Below are positions 48,000 through 56,946 of a DNA stretch of 64,000 nt, piece after piece. Positions within the stretch are counted from its first letter, which is position 1, and each line of letters begins with the position of its first letter. Source of the DNA: Sellimonas catena (GTDB lineage: Bacteria; Bacillota; Clostridia; Lachnospirales; Lachnospiraceae); the NCBI RefSeq assembly GCF_045063725.1, contig NZ_CP173695.1. One strand, 5' to 3'. The notes below the pieces were generated by a model. It worked only from the letters and a program-made list of their open reading frames with translations, was not told the DNA's origin and searched no databases. The position numbers were made by a program, and so were the translations under genes.

Positions 48000-48562
48000 C
48001 AGGGGGAAGCGGAAGCGGGAAGTCTGCCATGGCAGAAGACATCTCCCAGAGCCTGTGCAGCGGGCCGAAGATCTATGCGGCGACGATGATGGTGTATGAC
48101 GAGGAGAGCAGAAGGCGGATCGAACGACACCGGAAACAGCGGGCCGGGAGACAGTTTACCACGTTGGAATGTCCGTCCGGACTGGAAGAGATTCATTTTG
48201 AAGAGAAAGCGGCGCTTATTCTGCTGGAATGTGTTTCCAATCTTACGGCCAATGAACTCTACAGCGGGGAGAATTTTGCCATGCAGGATCCGGAAGAGAC
48301 GGCAGAGCGGATTATCCGCGGGATTGCACATTTCGCTGACAGTGCGGACCATCTTGTCGTTGTGACAAACGAAATGTTTCAAAACGGAACGAAAGACGAT
48401 GAAATGAAACAGTACCTTTCTGTGGCAGGTCGGGTAAACCGCTATCTGATGGCAAAATCCGATGTGTTTATTGAAGCGGTGTACGGCCTGCCGTATTTCT
48501 GGAAAGGAAGCGGACATCTTCATATGGAGAAAGGAACATGGATATGGGACAAAACGGATTGA
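47984..48562 (+). CDS. cobU: CobU, adenosylcobinamide kinase/guanylyltransferase
   Basis: A 192-residue nucleotide-loop-assembly enzyme. The P-loop is TVTGGSGSGKSAMAED. IERHRKQRAGRQFTTLE contains the His used as GMP acceptor. ILLECVSNLTANELY is the second conserved block, VVVTNEMFQNG the third. It phosphorylates adenosylcobinamide and transfers GMP. It differs from common CobU by SGSGKS instead of ARSGKS. Overlaps both neighbours. Confidence 0.88.
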   Translation: MFVTVTGGSGSGKSAMAEDISQSLCSGPKIYAATMMVYDEESRRRIERHRKQRAGRQFTTLECPSGLEEIHFEEKAALILLECVSNLTANELYSGENFAMQDPEETAERIIRGIAHFADSADHLVVVTNEMFQNGTKDDEMKQYLSVAGRVNRYLMAKSDVFIEAVYGLPYFWKGSGHLHMEKGTWIWDKTD

Positions 48563-49068
48563 TTCATATATACTGCGGGGATGGAAAAGGAAAGACCAGC
48601 GCTGCCATCGGGATGATGATCCGGGCCGCCGGAAGAGGGAAAAAGATTCTCCTTGTCCGGTTTCTAAAGAATGAAGATTCCGGAGAGCTTTTCGTTCTGG
48701 ATCAGATCCCGCAGATCGAGCGGATCCGGATGCCGGAAGGATACGGATTTTACTGGACTTTGACTGACGAAGAAAAAGAGCGGATGAAAGAGGAGTATGA
48801 ACGGATCTGGGAAGACATCGAGTGCCGGGCCGGCAGCTGCGACATTCTTGTGATGGATGAATTTATGGCGGCATTCGGGCACGGGCTGATTCCTGGAGAA
48901 CGGGCAATTTCCTTTCTTAAGGAGAAGCCGGAGCATCTGGAAGTCGTCCTGACGGGACGGAATCCGGATGCGCGGATTCTGGAAATGGCAGATTATATTT
49001 CCGAGATCCGGGCGGTGCGGCACCCGTTTGAGCGGGGCGTCCCTGCACGGGAAGGAATTGAATATTAG
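48544..49068 (+). CDS. cobO: Cob(I)yrinic acid a,c-diamide adenosyltransferase (CobO/BtuR type)
   Basis: A 174-residue P-loop enzyme adding the upper adenosyl ligand to cobalt. Features are IHIYCGDGKGKTSAAIGMMIRAAGRGKKILLVRFLK, CDILVMDEFMAAFGHGLI and LEVVLTGRNPDARILEMADYISEIRA. ATG 48544 is chosen over 48538 because AAAGGA then lies 8 nt upstream. It overlaps cobU. It is followed 10 nt later by sbcD, so B12 genes and a DNA-repair pair share a transcript. Confidence 0.93.
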   Translation: MGQNGLIHIYCGDGKGKTSAAIGMMIRAAGRGKKILLVRFLKNEDSGELFVLDQIPQIERIRMPEGYGFYWTLTDEEKERMKEEYERIWEDIECRAGSCDILVMDEFMAAFGHGLIPGERAISFLKEKPEHLEVVLTGRNPDARILEMADYISEIRAVRHPFERGVPAREGIEY

Positions 49069-49078
49069 GAGGAAAATT

Positions 49079-50209
49079 ATGAGATTGCTGCATATATCGG
49101 ATCTGCATCTTGGAAAACGGGTCAATGAGTATTCCATGCTGGAGGATCAGGCCCACATTCTTGAGCAGATTCTGAAGATTGCCGATCAGGAGCAGGCGCA
49201 GGGAGTGCTGATTGCAGGTGATGTCTATGACAAGCCTGTTCCGCCAGCGGAAGCAGTGCGGCTTCTTGATTATCTGCTGAGCAGCTTTGCGGACCGGAAG
49301 ATTCCGGTCTTTTTCATAAGTGGAAATCACGACTCCAGGGACAGGCTTTCCTTTGGAGCGGAGCTGTTTAAGAAAAGCGGCGTGTATATGGCATCAGAAG
49401 GATTTCTGGAAAAAGTGGACCGGGAGGATGAATACGGTGAACTTTCCATCTGGCTGATGCCGTTTTTAAAACCGGCACAGGTGCGGAGTGTCTATCCGGA
49501 AAAAGACATCCAGACATACACGGACGCAGTGCGCGCAGTGCTGGAAGAGGCAGATCTGGATCCTGCAAAGCGGAATATTCTGGTAGCCCATCAGTTTGTG
49601 GCGGGAGCCGTACAGTGTGAGTCGGAGGAGGTCTCCATCGGGGGCCTGGATCAGGTGGATGTGTCGGTATTTGACGGATTTGAATATGTAGCCCTTGGCC
49701 ATCTGCACAGACCCCAGTCTGTCACAAGGGAGACAGTACGCTACTGCGGAACGCCTTTGAAATATTCGTTTTCCGAGGTACACGATCAGAAATCCGTGAC
49801 CATTGTGGAGCTGAAAGAAAAAGGCGAGACCGCGATCAAAACAGTTCCGCTTACCCCTCTGCGGGATATGAAGGAACTGAAAGGGACATATTTACAGCTG
49901 ACGAGCCGGCCGTTTTACGAGACGCAGGAGCGGGATTCCTACTTTCACATTACACTTACCGATGAGGAAGATGTGATGGATGCGGTCGGGAAACTTCGGA
50001 TGATTTATCCGAATCTGATGAAGCTTGACTATGACAATGTGCGGGTACGCACGCAGCTGCAGTATGAAGAAATGGAAGCGGTAGAACAAAAGCGGCCGGA
50101 TGAAGTTGTTGCGGAGTTCTATCAGGTGGTTAACGGCCGGCCGCTTTCGGATGAGCAGAGCAAACTGGTCGAAGAGATGATGGAAGAAGTATGGGAGGAA
50201 GAAAGATGA
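49079..50209 (+). CDS. sbcD: SbcD, exonuclease subunit (Mre11-like)
   Basis: A 376-residue metallophosphoesterase nuclease. Metal motifs appear as LHISDLHLGKRVNEYSM, LIAGDVYDKPVPPAEAV, FFISGNHDSRDRLSF and GHLHRPQ. The frame is open from 48968, but ATG 49079 with AGGAGGA 7 nt upstream gives the family start. With SbcC it cleaves hairpins and blocked DNA ends. The ATGA overlap with sbcC couples the two. Confidence 0.95.
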   Translation: MRLLHISDLHLGKRVNEYSMLEDQAHILEQILKIADQEQAQGVLIAGDVYDKPVPPAEAVRLLDYLLSSFADRKIPVFFISGNHDSRDRLSFGAELFKKSGVYMASEGFLEKVDREDEYGELSIWLMPFLKPAQVRSVYPEKDIQTYTDAVRAVLEEADLDPAKRNILVAHQFVAGAVQCESEEVSIGGLDQVDVSVFDGFEYVALGHLHRPQSVTRETVRYCGTPLKYSFSEVHDQKSVTIVELKEKGETAIKTVPLTPLRDMKELKGTYLQLTSRPFYETQERDSYFHITLTDEEDVMDAVGKLRMIYPNLMKLDYDNVRVRTQLQYEEMEAVEQKRPDEVVAEFYQVVNGRPLSDEQSKLVEEMMEEVWEEER

Positions 50210-53001
50210 GACCGGAAAAACTGATTTTATCCGCATTCGGCCCTTATGCGTCCAGACAGGAGATTCCATTTGACAAGCTGGGAAAGCATGGACTTTATGT
50301 GATCTCCGGGGATACCGGCGCGGGGAAGACGACAATTTTTGATGCCATCACCTTTGCCCTTTACGGTGAGCCTTCCGGAAACCGAAGAAAAGCGGATATG
50401 CTGCAAAGCAAATATGCAGCAAACGGGGAGGAAACTTATGTGGAGCTGACATTTTCGGTCGGCAGTGCAAGATATCAGATTCACCGGAATCCGGAATACC
50501 AGCGCCCGAAAAAGCGGGGCGAAGGATGGATTACCCAGAAGGCGGATGCCGTTCTGACGATGCCGGACGGAAGTGTGGTGACGGGCGCCAGAACTGTTAC
50601 AGAAAAGTGCGAGGAAATTCTCGGACTGAAAAGAGAGCAGTTTACACAGATTGCCATGCTGGCTCAGGGAGAGTTCCAGAAGATGCTCTTTTCTTCCACT
50701 GAGGAAAAGAGCCGGATTTTCCGGATGCTGTTCCACACGGCGCCATATCAGGTATTTCAGGAGAAAATCAAGGAGAAAGCGGCAGGCCTGAAAAGAGCAT
50801 ACGAGGCGGTGGAGCAGAGTATCCGCCAGTATGCCGACGGCATCCTGATACCGGAGAAAGAGGAAGCGCTTCGGGCAAACTGGGAGGAAAGCCTGCAAAG
50901 TCCGGATAAGGAAGAATGGCTTTTGACGATTGAGAACATCCTTGAAACAATGCAGAAGGAAGAAGAACGTCTGGAAAAGGAGATCAGCCGGACGGAAGAG
51001 GAAGCACAGCAGTATGGCGAAAGGCTGAATGAGGCTGTTCAGGAGCTGAAAGCAAAACGGGGAGAAAAACAGCAGAAAGAAGAACTGGAACAGCTGATCC
51101 GGAAAAAGGCGGTCTGCCAGGAAGCACTTCGGAAGGCGCAGGAGAATGCAAAAGGTAATGAACTGGTGCAGGAGCGGATTTTGAAAGAATCCATGCAGAT
51201 GGAGACTTACCGGGAACTGGAGGAAAAGAAGAAATCCTGGGAGAAGAGACGCAAGGAGGCCAGGAATCTTTCTGACCGCCTGGCAGCTGTAATGGAAAAG
51301 CAGAGAAAGGCAAAAGAAGAAATCGAGCGGTGCCGTGCCTTGCTGTCGGAGATTCCTGATCCGGAGGAGGCATGGAAAGAACTTCTGCGGCAGAAACAGC
51401 AGACGGAAGAAAGACATCAGAATCTGAAAGAATTTCTGCTGATCTGCGGGCAGTACCAGGAGGCAAGAAAGGAGCAGGAGACTGCGCAGGAGGCCTACCT
51501 TTGCGTCCGAGAGAAGGTAGAGAAGGCACAAAAAGAGTATCAGGAGCTGGAACGGGCCTTTCTGGACGGGCAGGCAGGGATCCTGGCAGCCGGATTGACA
51601 GACGGGGAACCCTGTCCGGTGTGCGGTGCCCTGCACCATCCGGATCCGGCGAAAAAGCCGGAAGAAATCCCTGATGAACAGACGTTGAAACAGAAAAAAA
51701 CAGTACTTGATATGCTCATGGAAGAGGATAAGCAAAAGAGCCGGAAGGCAGGTGAGGCCAAAGGCCGCACTGAGACGGCGGCAGGCCAGCTCAGGCAGAA
51801 GGCCGCACTGCTCTGGCCGGATGAGGAACCGGCGGGTCTGAAGGAAGCGTACCAGAGAATGAAAGAGGAAGGCTGCACTTTGGAAAACCGGAGACGGGAA
51901 CTGCAGCAAAAAGAAGAAAGTCTGAACAAACAGCAAAAGCAGAAGCAGGATGCGCAGAAGCGGGAAAAAGAGCTGGAACAACAGACAGAAGAACAGACAG
52001 GCATCATTCTTCATCTGGAACGGGAGACGGCCTCCATGCGGACAGAACAGGAAACAGAAGGAAAACGGATTCAGGAAATCGGGGAGAGCCTTCCGTATGA
52101 TTCCTATGAAGAGGCACGCAATGTGATCCGGAAGATGGAGCTGGAAAAACAGGAAAAAGAAGAGGCTTTGGAAGCGGCAAAAGCGGCATACCAGAGCACG
52201 GAAAATGAGATCTCTGCCTGCGAAGCATCCATCCGTGTCTGGACGGAACAGCAGAAAGACCGGGAGACGCCGGAAGAGGAGAAACACCGGGAAAAAGAGG
52301 AGCTGGAACAGAAAAAACAGGAGACACTCCTGAAAAAGCAGCGTCTGCTTGCCGAAAAGGAACAGCTCCTTCCGGTGCTCAGTGCAGACAGGTCCGCCCT
52401 TGAGAAGATGAGGGCGGCCGTGAGGCAGCAGGAAGAGACAGAGAAGGAATACCGGATTGCCGGCGTTCTTTCCGATACGGTCAACGGCACACTTGGAGGA
52501 AAGGAAAAAATCATGCTGGAAACCTATGTGCAGATGGCCTATTTCGACCGGATTCTTATTCGTGCAAACCGCAGGCTTCTTGTCATGACAGACGGTCAGT
52601 ATGAGCTGGTCCGCAAAAAGACAGCGGACAACCGGAGAAGCCAGAGCGGCCTTGATATGGATGTGATCGATCATTACAACGGTACACAGCGCAGCATTCA
52701 TACACTGTCAGGCGGGGAGTCCTTCCAGGCATCTCTTTCCCTGGCACTTGGGCTTTCCGATGAGATTCAGTCCATGGCCGGAGGTATCCGGATGGAAGCG
52801 ATGTTTGTGGACGAGGGGTTCGGGACACTGGATGAGGAAGCGCTGGATAAGGCGGTCCGCGCCCTTGCCTCTTTAAGTGAAGGGAATAAGCTGGTGGGAA
52901 TTATTTCCCATGTGGCTGAACTGAAAGACCGGATCGACAAAAAGATTCTCGTAAAGAAAGAAAAAGGCGGAGAAAGCTGGGCACAGGTGGTCATCGGATA
53001 A
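50206..53001 (+). CDS. sbcC: SbcC, exonuclease subunit (Rad50-like ATPase)
   Basis: A 931-residue SMC-like protein. N-terminal P-loop GDTGAGKTTIFDAITFALYG (about residue 35), long coiled coils (about 180-790), the zinc-hook CPVCGALHHPDP (about 470), the signature TLSGGESFQASLSLALGLS (about 835) and Walker B MFVDEGFGTLDEEAL (about 866). It bridges DNA ends and powers SbcD. Normal length. Start at ATG 50206, coupled to sbcD; the frame upstream to 50191 lacks a better site. Confidence 0.95.
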   Translation: MRPEKLILSAFGPYASRQEIPFDKLGKHGLYVISGDTGAGKTTIFDAITFALYGEPSGNRRKADMLQSKYAANGEETYVELTFSVGSARYQIHRNPEYQRPKKRGEGWITQKADAVLTMPDGSVVTGARTVTEKCEEILGLKREQFTQIAMLAQGEFQKMLFSSTEEKSRIFRMLFHTAPYQVFQEKIKEKAAGLKRAYEAVEQSIRQYADGILIPEKEEALRANWEESLQSPDKEEWLLTIENILETMQKEEERLEKEISRTEEEAQQYGERLNEAVQELKAKRGEKQQKEELEQLIRKKAVCQEALRKAQENAKGNELVQERILKESMQMETYRELEEKKKSWEKRRKEARNLSDRLAAVMEKQRKAKEEIERCRALLSEIPDPEEAWKELLRQKQQTEERHQNLKEFLLICGQYQEARKEQETAQEAYLCVREKVEKAQKEYQELERAFLDGQAGILAAGLTDGEPCPVCGALHHPDPAKKPEEIPDEQTLKQKKTVLDMLMEEDKQKSRKAGEAKGRTETAAGQLRQKAALLWPDEEPAGLKEAYQRMKEEGCTLENRRRELQQKEESLNKQQKQKQDAQKREKELEQQTEEQTGIILHLERETASMRTEQETEGKRIQEIGESLPYDSYEEARNVIRKMELEKQEKEEALEAAKAAYQSTENEISACEASIRVWTEQQKDRETPEEEKHREKEELEQKKQETLLKKQRLLAEKEQLLPVLSADRSALEKMRAAVRQQEETEKEYRIAGVLSDTVNGTLGGKEKIMLETYVQMAYFDRILIRANRRLLVMTDGQYELVRKKTADNRRSQSGLDMDVIDHYNGTQRSIHTLSGGESFQASLSLALGLSDEIQSMAGGIRMEAMFVDEGFGTLDEEALDKAVRALASLSEGNKLVGIISHVAELKDRIDKKILVKKEKGGESWAQVVIG

Positions 53002-53032
53002 TGCCTTCCGGACTGCCGCAGGGCGGGGCTGG

Positions 53033-53061
53033 TTGACAGCCGCCTTTGCCAATGGTATCAT
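53033..53061 (+). promoter_or_regulatory. Promoter of the riboswitch-controlled cobalamin operon
   Basis: TTGACA (53033-53038), 17-bp spacer, TATCAT (53056-53061), located just after sbcC and about 25 nt before the riboswitch. Confidence 0.78.
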
Positions 53062-53084
53062 AAACAGGAATCAAACAGAGAAAT

Positions 53085-53250
53085 CATTTAAAAGTACCTT
53101 ATGTTAGAAGGAGTAAAAGGGAATCCGGTGAGAATCCGGAACAATGCCCGTTGCTGTATGAGGGGAGCTTTCTCTGAAAAGGCCACTGTGCGGATGCATG
53201 GGAAGGGAGAGAAAAGCGCGGATCCTTAAGTCAGAATACCTGCTTTTAGA
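53085..53250 (+). promoter_or_regulatory. Cobalamin riboswitch
   Basis: The class features occur in order: AAAAGGGAATCCGGTGAGAA (from 53116), the ACAATGCCCG block, GGGGAGC, the GCCACTG box (53182-53188), GGGAAGG, and the closing AAGTCAGAATACCTGC (53228-53243). It senses adenosylcobalamin. The expression platform is the terminator at 53320-53374, about 40 nt before cbiK. Confidence 0.95.
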
Positions 53251-53319
53251 TGCTTCGGAAAGGTTACGGGATTATGACAAGTACGAGAATCAAAGAGGAC
53301 GTCAAAGGGAAATAGAAAC

Positions 53320-53374
53320 GGATATGGGAAAAGAGGCAGAGGAAAGAACTGTCTGTTTTTCCATATCCTTTTTT
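53320..53374 (+). terminator. Riboswitch expression-platform terminator
   Basis: GGATATGG (53320-53327) pairs with CCATATCC (53361-53368), with further A-T pairs inside, and is followed by TTTTTT. Formation when B12 is bound would stop transcription before cbiK. Confidence 0.85.
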
Positions 53375-53415
53375 GGTGTCAGTCGTCGATGTCAGGCCCA
53401 TATGGGAGGACAAAT

Positions 53416-54201
53416 ATGAAAAAAGCAGTTTTGACGGTGAGCTTTGGAACGAGCCACCTGGATACAATGGAAAAGACGATCGGAGCAGTAGAGAAGGCGC
53501 TTGCGGAGGCATTCCCGGACCGGGCGCTGTACCGGGCGTTTACAAGCAGCATGATCTTGAAGAAACTGAAATCGGAGTTTCAGATGGGAATCTGCAATGT
53601 GGAGGAAGCCATGGAGCAGATGGCGCGGGACGGGATTGAGGATCTTCTCATCCAGCCGACCCATATCATCCACGGATTTGAATACGAAAAGATGACAGAA
53701 CAGATCGAGCCGTACCGGGAACGATTTGAAACGATCCGCACTGGAGCACCGCTCCTTGCCACGATGGAAGATTATGAGGAGGCGGTACACCTGATTATGG
53801 AGGATGCCGGACTCAAAGCGGAAGAAACATTAGTGCTCATGGGCCACGGGACGGAGCACCATACCAATGCGGCCTACCCGGCCCTCGATTATACCTTCTG
53901 GGCGAAAGGATACCGAAACGTGGTAGTCGGCACGGTAGAAGGCTTCCCGGAGATGGAGGAAGTACTGAAAAAGCTGAAAGAGCAGCAGGCCGGAAAGATT
54001 CTTCTGATGCCGTTCATGATTGTGGCGGGAGACCATGCGAAAAACGACATGGCAGGAGAGGATGCGGATTCCTGGAAATCGATTCTGACAAGAGAAGGAT
54101 ATGAAGTGCGTACCGTCTTAAAAGGTGTCGGAGAGATTCCGGGCATCCGGCAGATGTTTGTGCGTCACGCCAGGGAAGCAAAGGAGTGTCCGAAAGGATA
54201 A
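53416..54201 (+). CDS. cbiK: CbiK, sirohydrochlorin cobaltochelatase
   Basis: A 261-residue anaerobic-type cobaltochelatase inserting Co2+ into sirohydrochlorin. VSFGTSHLDTMEKTIGAVE is at the N-terminus; the catalytic His residues are in PTHIIHGFEYEKM and VLMGHGTEHHTNAAY; the last part is PFMIVAGDHAKNDMAGEDADSW. The open frame begins at 53389, but ATG 53416 after GGGAGGACAAAT is the real start. First gene after the riboswitch. Confidence 0.94.
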   Translation: MKKAVLTVSFGTSHLDTMEKTIGAVEKALAEAFPDRALYRAFTSSMILKKLKSEFQMGICNVEEAMEQMARDGIEDLLIQPTHIIHGFEYEKMTEQIEPYRERFETIRTGAPLLATMEDYEEAVHLIMEDAGLKAEETLVLMGHGTEHHTNAAYPALDYTFWAKGYRNVVVGTVEGFPEMEEVLKKLKEQQAGKILLMPFMIVAGDHAKNDMAGEDADSWKSILTREGYEVRTVLKGVGEIPGIRQMFVRHAREAKECPKG

Positions 54202-54203
54202 AG

Positions 54204-55430
54204 ATGGAAAAGCAGACAGTCATCAAGGGACAAAAAGAACTGAAAAGAGGATATACGACGGGAACCTGCGCGGCGGCAGCGGCAAAGGCGGCGGCAATCA
54301 TGCTGTTTTCCGGAGAGGAAATCCGGGAAGTCCGCATCACTGTCCCGGCAGGAGAGACCTTGCTTCTGGAAGTGGAGGAGATCGTGCGACATTCCGATGC
54401 AGTGTCATGCGCGGTCCGGAAAGATGCAGGAGATGATCCGGATATTACCCACGGAATGCTCGTCTTTGCCGAAGTAAAGAAAGTGTCTGCTGTACGGCAG
54501 GAAACAGATGCGGACCCGGAAGCGGATCCGGTGCGGATTGTGCTGGAAGGCGGGGAGGGGATCGGCCGGGTGACAAAGCCGGGGCTGGAACAGCCGGTGG
54601 GAGCACCCGCCATCAACAAGGTGCCAAGGAAGATGATTACGGAAGCTCTCCGGCAGGCAGCCGGGGAGGCTGGATTTTGCGGGACGCTTAGGGTGACCAT
54701 TTCAGCGCCGGAAGGGAAAACGCTTGCCAAAAAGACATTCAATCCAAGACTTGGGATTGTGGGAGGTCTTTCCATCCTTGGAACAACGGGGATTGTGGAA
54801 CCCATGAGTGAGCAGGCTCTGACGGAGACCATCCTTCTGGAAATGAAAGTACAAAAACAGGAAGGAATTCAGACGCTCTGTCTGGTGCCGGGAAATTACG
54901 GAAGTGATTTTCTGAAAGATGAGCTTTCCTTTTCCCCGGACCGGGCGGTCAAATGCAGCAACTATGTGGGCGAGGCGCTGGATATGGCGGTAGTGCTTGG
55001 ATTTCCGAGAGTTCTTCTTGTGGGGCACATCGGAAAGTTTGCCAAGCTTGCGGCAGGTGTCATGAATACTCACTCGAGGATAGCGGACGCACGTGCGGAG
55101 GTGTTTCTTGCGGCGCTTTCCCATCTTGCGGCCGGGGCTTTAAAGGAAGATCCGGGGCGCATGGAAAAGCTGATCGGGCTGGTGCCTGAGATTGAGGAGA
55201 GTGTCACGACAGATGAGATGCTTGCCGTTCTTACGAGGGCCGGCATCCGGGAAGACGTAATGTCCCGGATCATGGAACGTATCTCCTGGCATATCAATCA
55301 GAGAACGAGAGGAGAAGTTCAGGTGGAGCTTCTGACTTTTTCAAAAGAATGGGGAATTCTTGGGAAGACGGAAGGCGCTATGGCTCTTCTTGAACAGATC
55401 AAAGAGGAACGGAAAGGACAAAAAGAATGA
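54204..55430 (+). CDS. cbiD: CbiD, cobalt-precorrin-5B C1-methyltransferase
   Basis: A 408-residue enzyme of anaerobic B12 synthesis. It shows ELKRGYTTGTCAAAAAKAAA, INKVPRKMITEAL, NPRLGIVGGLSILGTTGIVEPMSEQA and VLLVGHIGKFAKLAAGVMNTHSR. ATG 54204 with AAAGGA just upstream is favoured over GTG 54186, which would overlap cbiK. Overlaps cbiL by 4 nt. Confidence 0.94.
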   Translation: MEKQTVIKGQKELKRGYTTGTCAAAAAKAAAIMLFSGEEIREVRITVPAGETLLLEVEEIVRHSDAVSCAVRKDAGDDPDITHGMLVFAEVKKVSAVRQETDADPEADPVRIVLEGGEGIGRVTKPGLEQPVGAPAINKVPRKMITEALRQAAGEAGFCGTLRVTISAPEGKTLAKKTFNPRLGIVGGLSILGTTGIVEPMSEQALTETILLEMKVQKQEGIQTLCLVPGNYGSDFLKDELSFSPDRAVKCSNYVGEALDMAVVLGFPRVLLVGHIGKFAKLAAGVMNTHSRIADARAEVFLAALSHLAAGALKEDPGRMEKLIGLVPEIEESVTTDEMLAVLTRAGIREDVMSRIMERISWHINQRTRGEVQVELLTFSKEWGILGKTEGAMALLEQIKEERKGQKE

Positions 55431-56158
55431 GTGGAATCTTATATGGAACAGGGACAGGACCGGGAGAGGCAGAGCTTCTGACGCTGAAGGCGGTCCGATT
55501 GATCCGGTCCTGTGATATGATCGCGGTTCCGGTGTCTGACAGTACACTGAAGGAGCCGTGTATCTGGGAGGAAGGGATGCCGTATCTCGATCGATGTGCG
55601 GCATATCAGATTGTGCTGCCGGAAGTGCCGGAGATTCAAAAAAAGCCGGTGCTCTGCCTTCCGATGCCGATGATGAAAGAAAAAGAAGAACTGAAACGCA
55701 TCCACGATGCGGGAGCAAAGAAGGTGGAGGAATATCTGGACGAAGGAATGAACATTGCGTTTCTGACCCTTGGAGATCCGTCCATTTATTCGACCTACCT
55801 GTATATTCATAAACGGGTGCAAAAAGACGGGTACCAGGCGGTGATCATACCGGGAATTCCGTCGTTTTGCGCGGCGGCAGCGGCCCTGAACCTGGGGCTT
55901 GCGGAAAATAAAGAGGAGATTCATATCCTGCCGGCCTCCTATGGAATTGAAGAGGGGCTGAAGCTTTCCGGAACGAAAATTCTGATGAAAACAGGGAAAA
56001 AGATGCCTTATGTCAAAGAGACGGTCAAGGCGTCAAACGACCGGTTCTGGATGGTGGAAAACTGCGGGATGGAAAATGAAAAGATTTATGAAAATCCGGA
56101 CGATGTGCCGGAGAAATCCAGCTATTATTCGCTGATTGTGATAAAGGAGGGATCCTGA
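55427..56158 (+). CDS. cbiL: Precorrin-2 C20-methyltransferase (CbiL)
   Basis: A 243-residue SAM-dependent tetrapyrrole methylase. GILYGTGTGPGEAELLTLKAVRLI is the N-terminal SAM loop; LTLGDPSIYSTYLYIHKRV and VIIPGIPSFCAAAAALNLGLAE are conserved. It methylates C20 of cobalt-precorrin-2. Coupled by ATGA to cbiD and by 1 nt to cbiF. Confidence 0.92.
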   Translation: MSGILYGTGTGPGEAELLTLKAVRLIRSCDMIAVPVSDSTLKEPCIWEEGMPYLDRCAAYQIVLPEVPEIQKKPVLCLPMPMMKEKEELKRIHDAGAKKVEEYLDEGMNIAFLTLGDPSIYSTYLYIHKRVQKDGYQAVIIPGIPSFCAAAAALNLGLAENKEEIHILPASYGIEEGLKLSGTKILMKTGKKMPYVKETVKASNDRFWMVENCGMENEKIYENPDDVPEKSSYYSLIVIKEGS

Positions 56159-56946
56159 TGGTACATTTTGTCGGAGCAGGGCCTGGAGCGTGCGACCTGA
56201 TTACCGTGCGTGGCGAACGGCTGCTGAAAGAGGCGGACGTGATTATCTATGCCGGATCACTGGTCAATCCGGAACTGTTACAGGTCAGAAAGGAAACTTG
56301 TGAGGTATATGACAGTGCCTATATGACGCTGGAGGAAGTGCTGGAAGTGATAGAAGCAGCAGAAGAGGGCCAGAAGATGACGGTACGGCTTCACACCGGA
56401 GATCCAAGTCTCTACGGAGCCATCAAAGAGCAGATGGATGAGCTGGACAGACGGGGAATTGCCTATGAGATCTGTCCGGGAGTCAGCTCCTTTTCCGGAG
56501 CGGCGGCAGCTCTTAAACTGGAATACACCCTCCCTGAGATTTCCCAGTCCGTCATTATCACACGGATGGAAGGCCGGACCAAGGTTCCGGAAAAAGAATC
56601 GATCCGCAGCTTTGCGGCTCATCAGGCAACCATGGTGCTTTTCCTAAGCACCGGACTTCTGGAACCGCTTTCCAGAGAACTGATGGCGGGGGGCTATCCG
56701 GGAGATACACCTGCGGCCATCGTCTATAAGGCAAGCTGGCCGGAAGAAGCGGTCTACCGGTGTACTGTGGAAACGCTGGCCGAAACCGCCAAAGCGAACC
56801 ATGTGACGAAGACTGCGCTGATTGTAGTGGGAGAAGTGCTGGAAGGCGGAAAGAAAACCGGATATGAGCGGTCGAAGCTGTATGATCCGGAATTTACCAC
56901 CATGTTCCGGGAAGGAACGAAGAAAGACGGGGAGACGGAAGAATGA
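56158..56946 (+). CDS. cbiF: Cobalt-precorrin-4 C11-methyltransferase (CbiF)
   Basis: A 262-residue methylase. VHFVGAGPGACDLITVRGERLLKEADVIIYAGSLVN, VRLHTGDPSLYGAIKEQMDEL, YEICPGVSSFSGAAAALKLEYTLPEISQSVIITR and LIVVGEVL are characteristic. It adds methyl at C11 before ring contraction is completed. Overlaps cbiH by 4 nt. Confidence 0.94.
   Translation: MVHFVGAGPGACDLITVRGERLLKEADVIIYAGSLVNPELLQVRKETCEVYDSAYMTLEEVLEVIEAAEEGQKMTVRLHTGDPSLYGAIKEQMDELDRRGIAYEICPGVSSFSGAAAALKLEYTLPEISQSVIITRMEGRTKVPEKESIRSFAAHQATMVLFLSTGLLEPLSRELMAGGYPGDTPAAIVYKASWPEEAVYRCTVETLAETAKANHVTKTALIVVGEVLEGGKKTGYERSKLYDPEFTTMFREGTKKDGETEE

Noticed and set aside
50227..52701. An 824-codon open frame on the minus strand opposite sbcC
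   Set aside because: It mirrors the sbcC coiled-coil coding sequence, where codon bias (few TTA, CTA, TCA on the sense strand) leaves the antisense frame open. The predicted protein is Phe/Leu/Cys/Arg-rich with no domain, and no ribosome binding site precedes it.
53198..53419. A 73-codon open frame before cbiK
   Set aside because: It lies across the cobalamin riboswitch and its terminator and has no family likeness.
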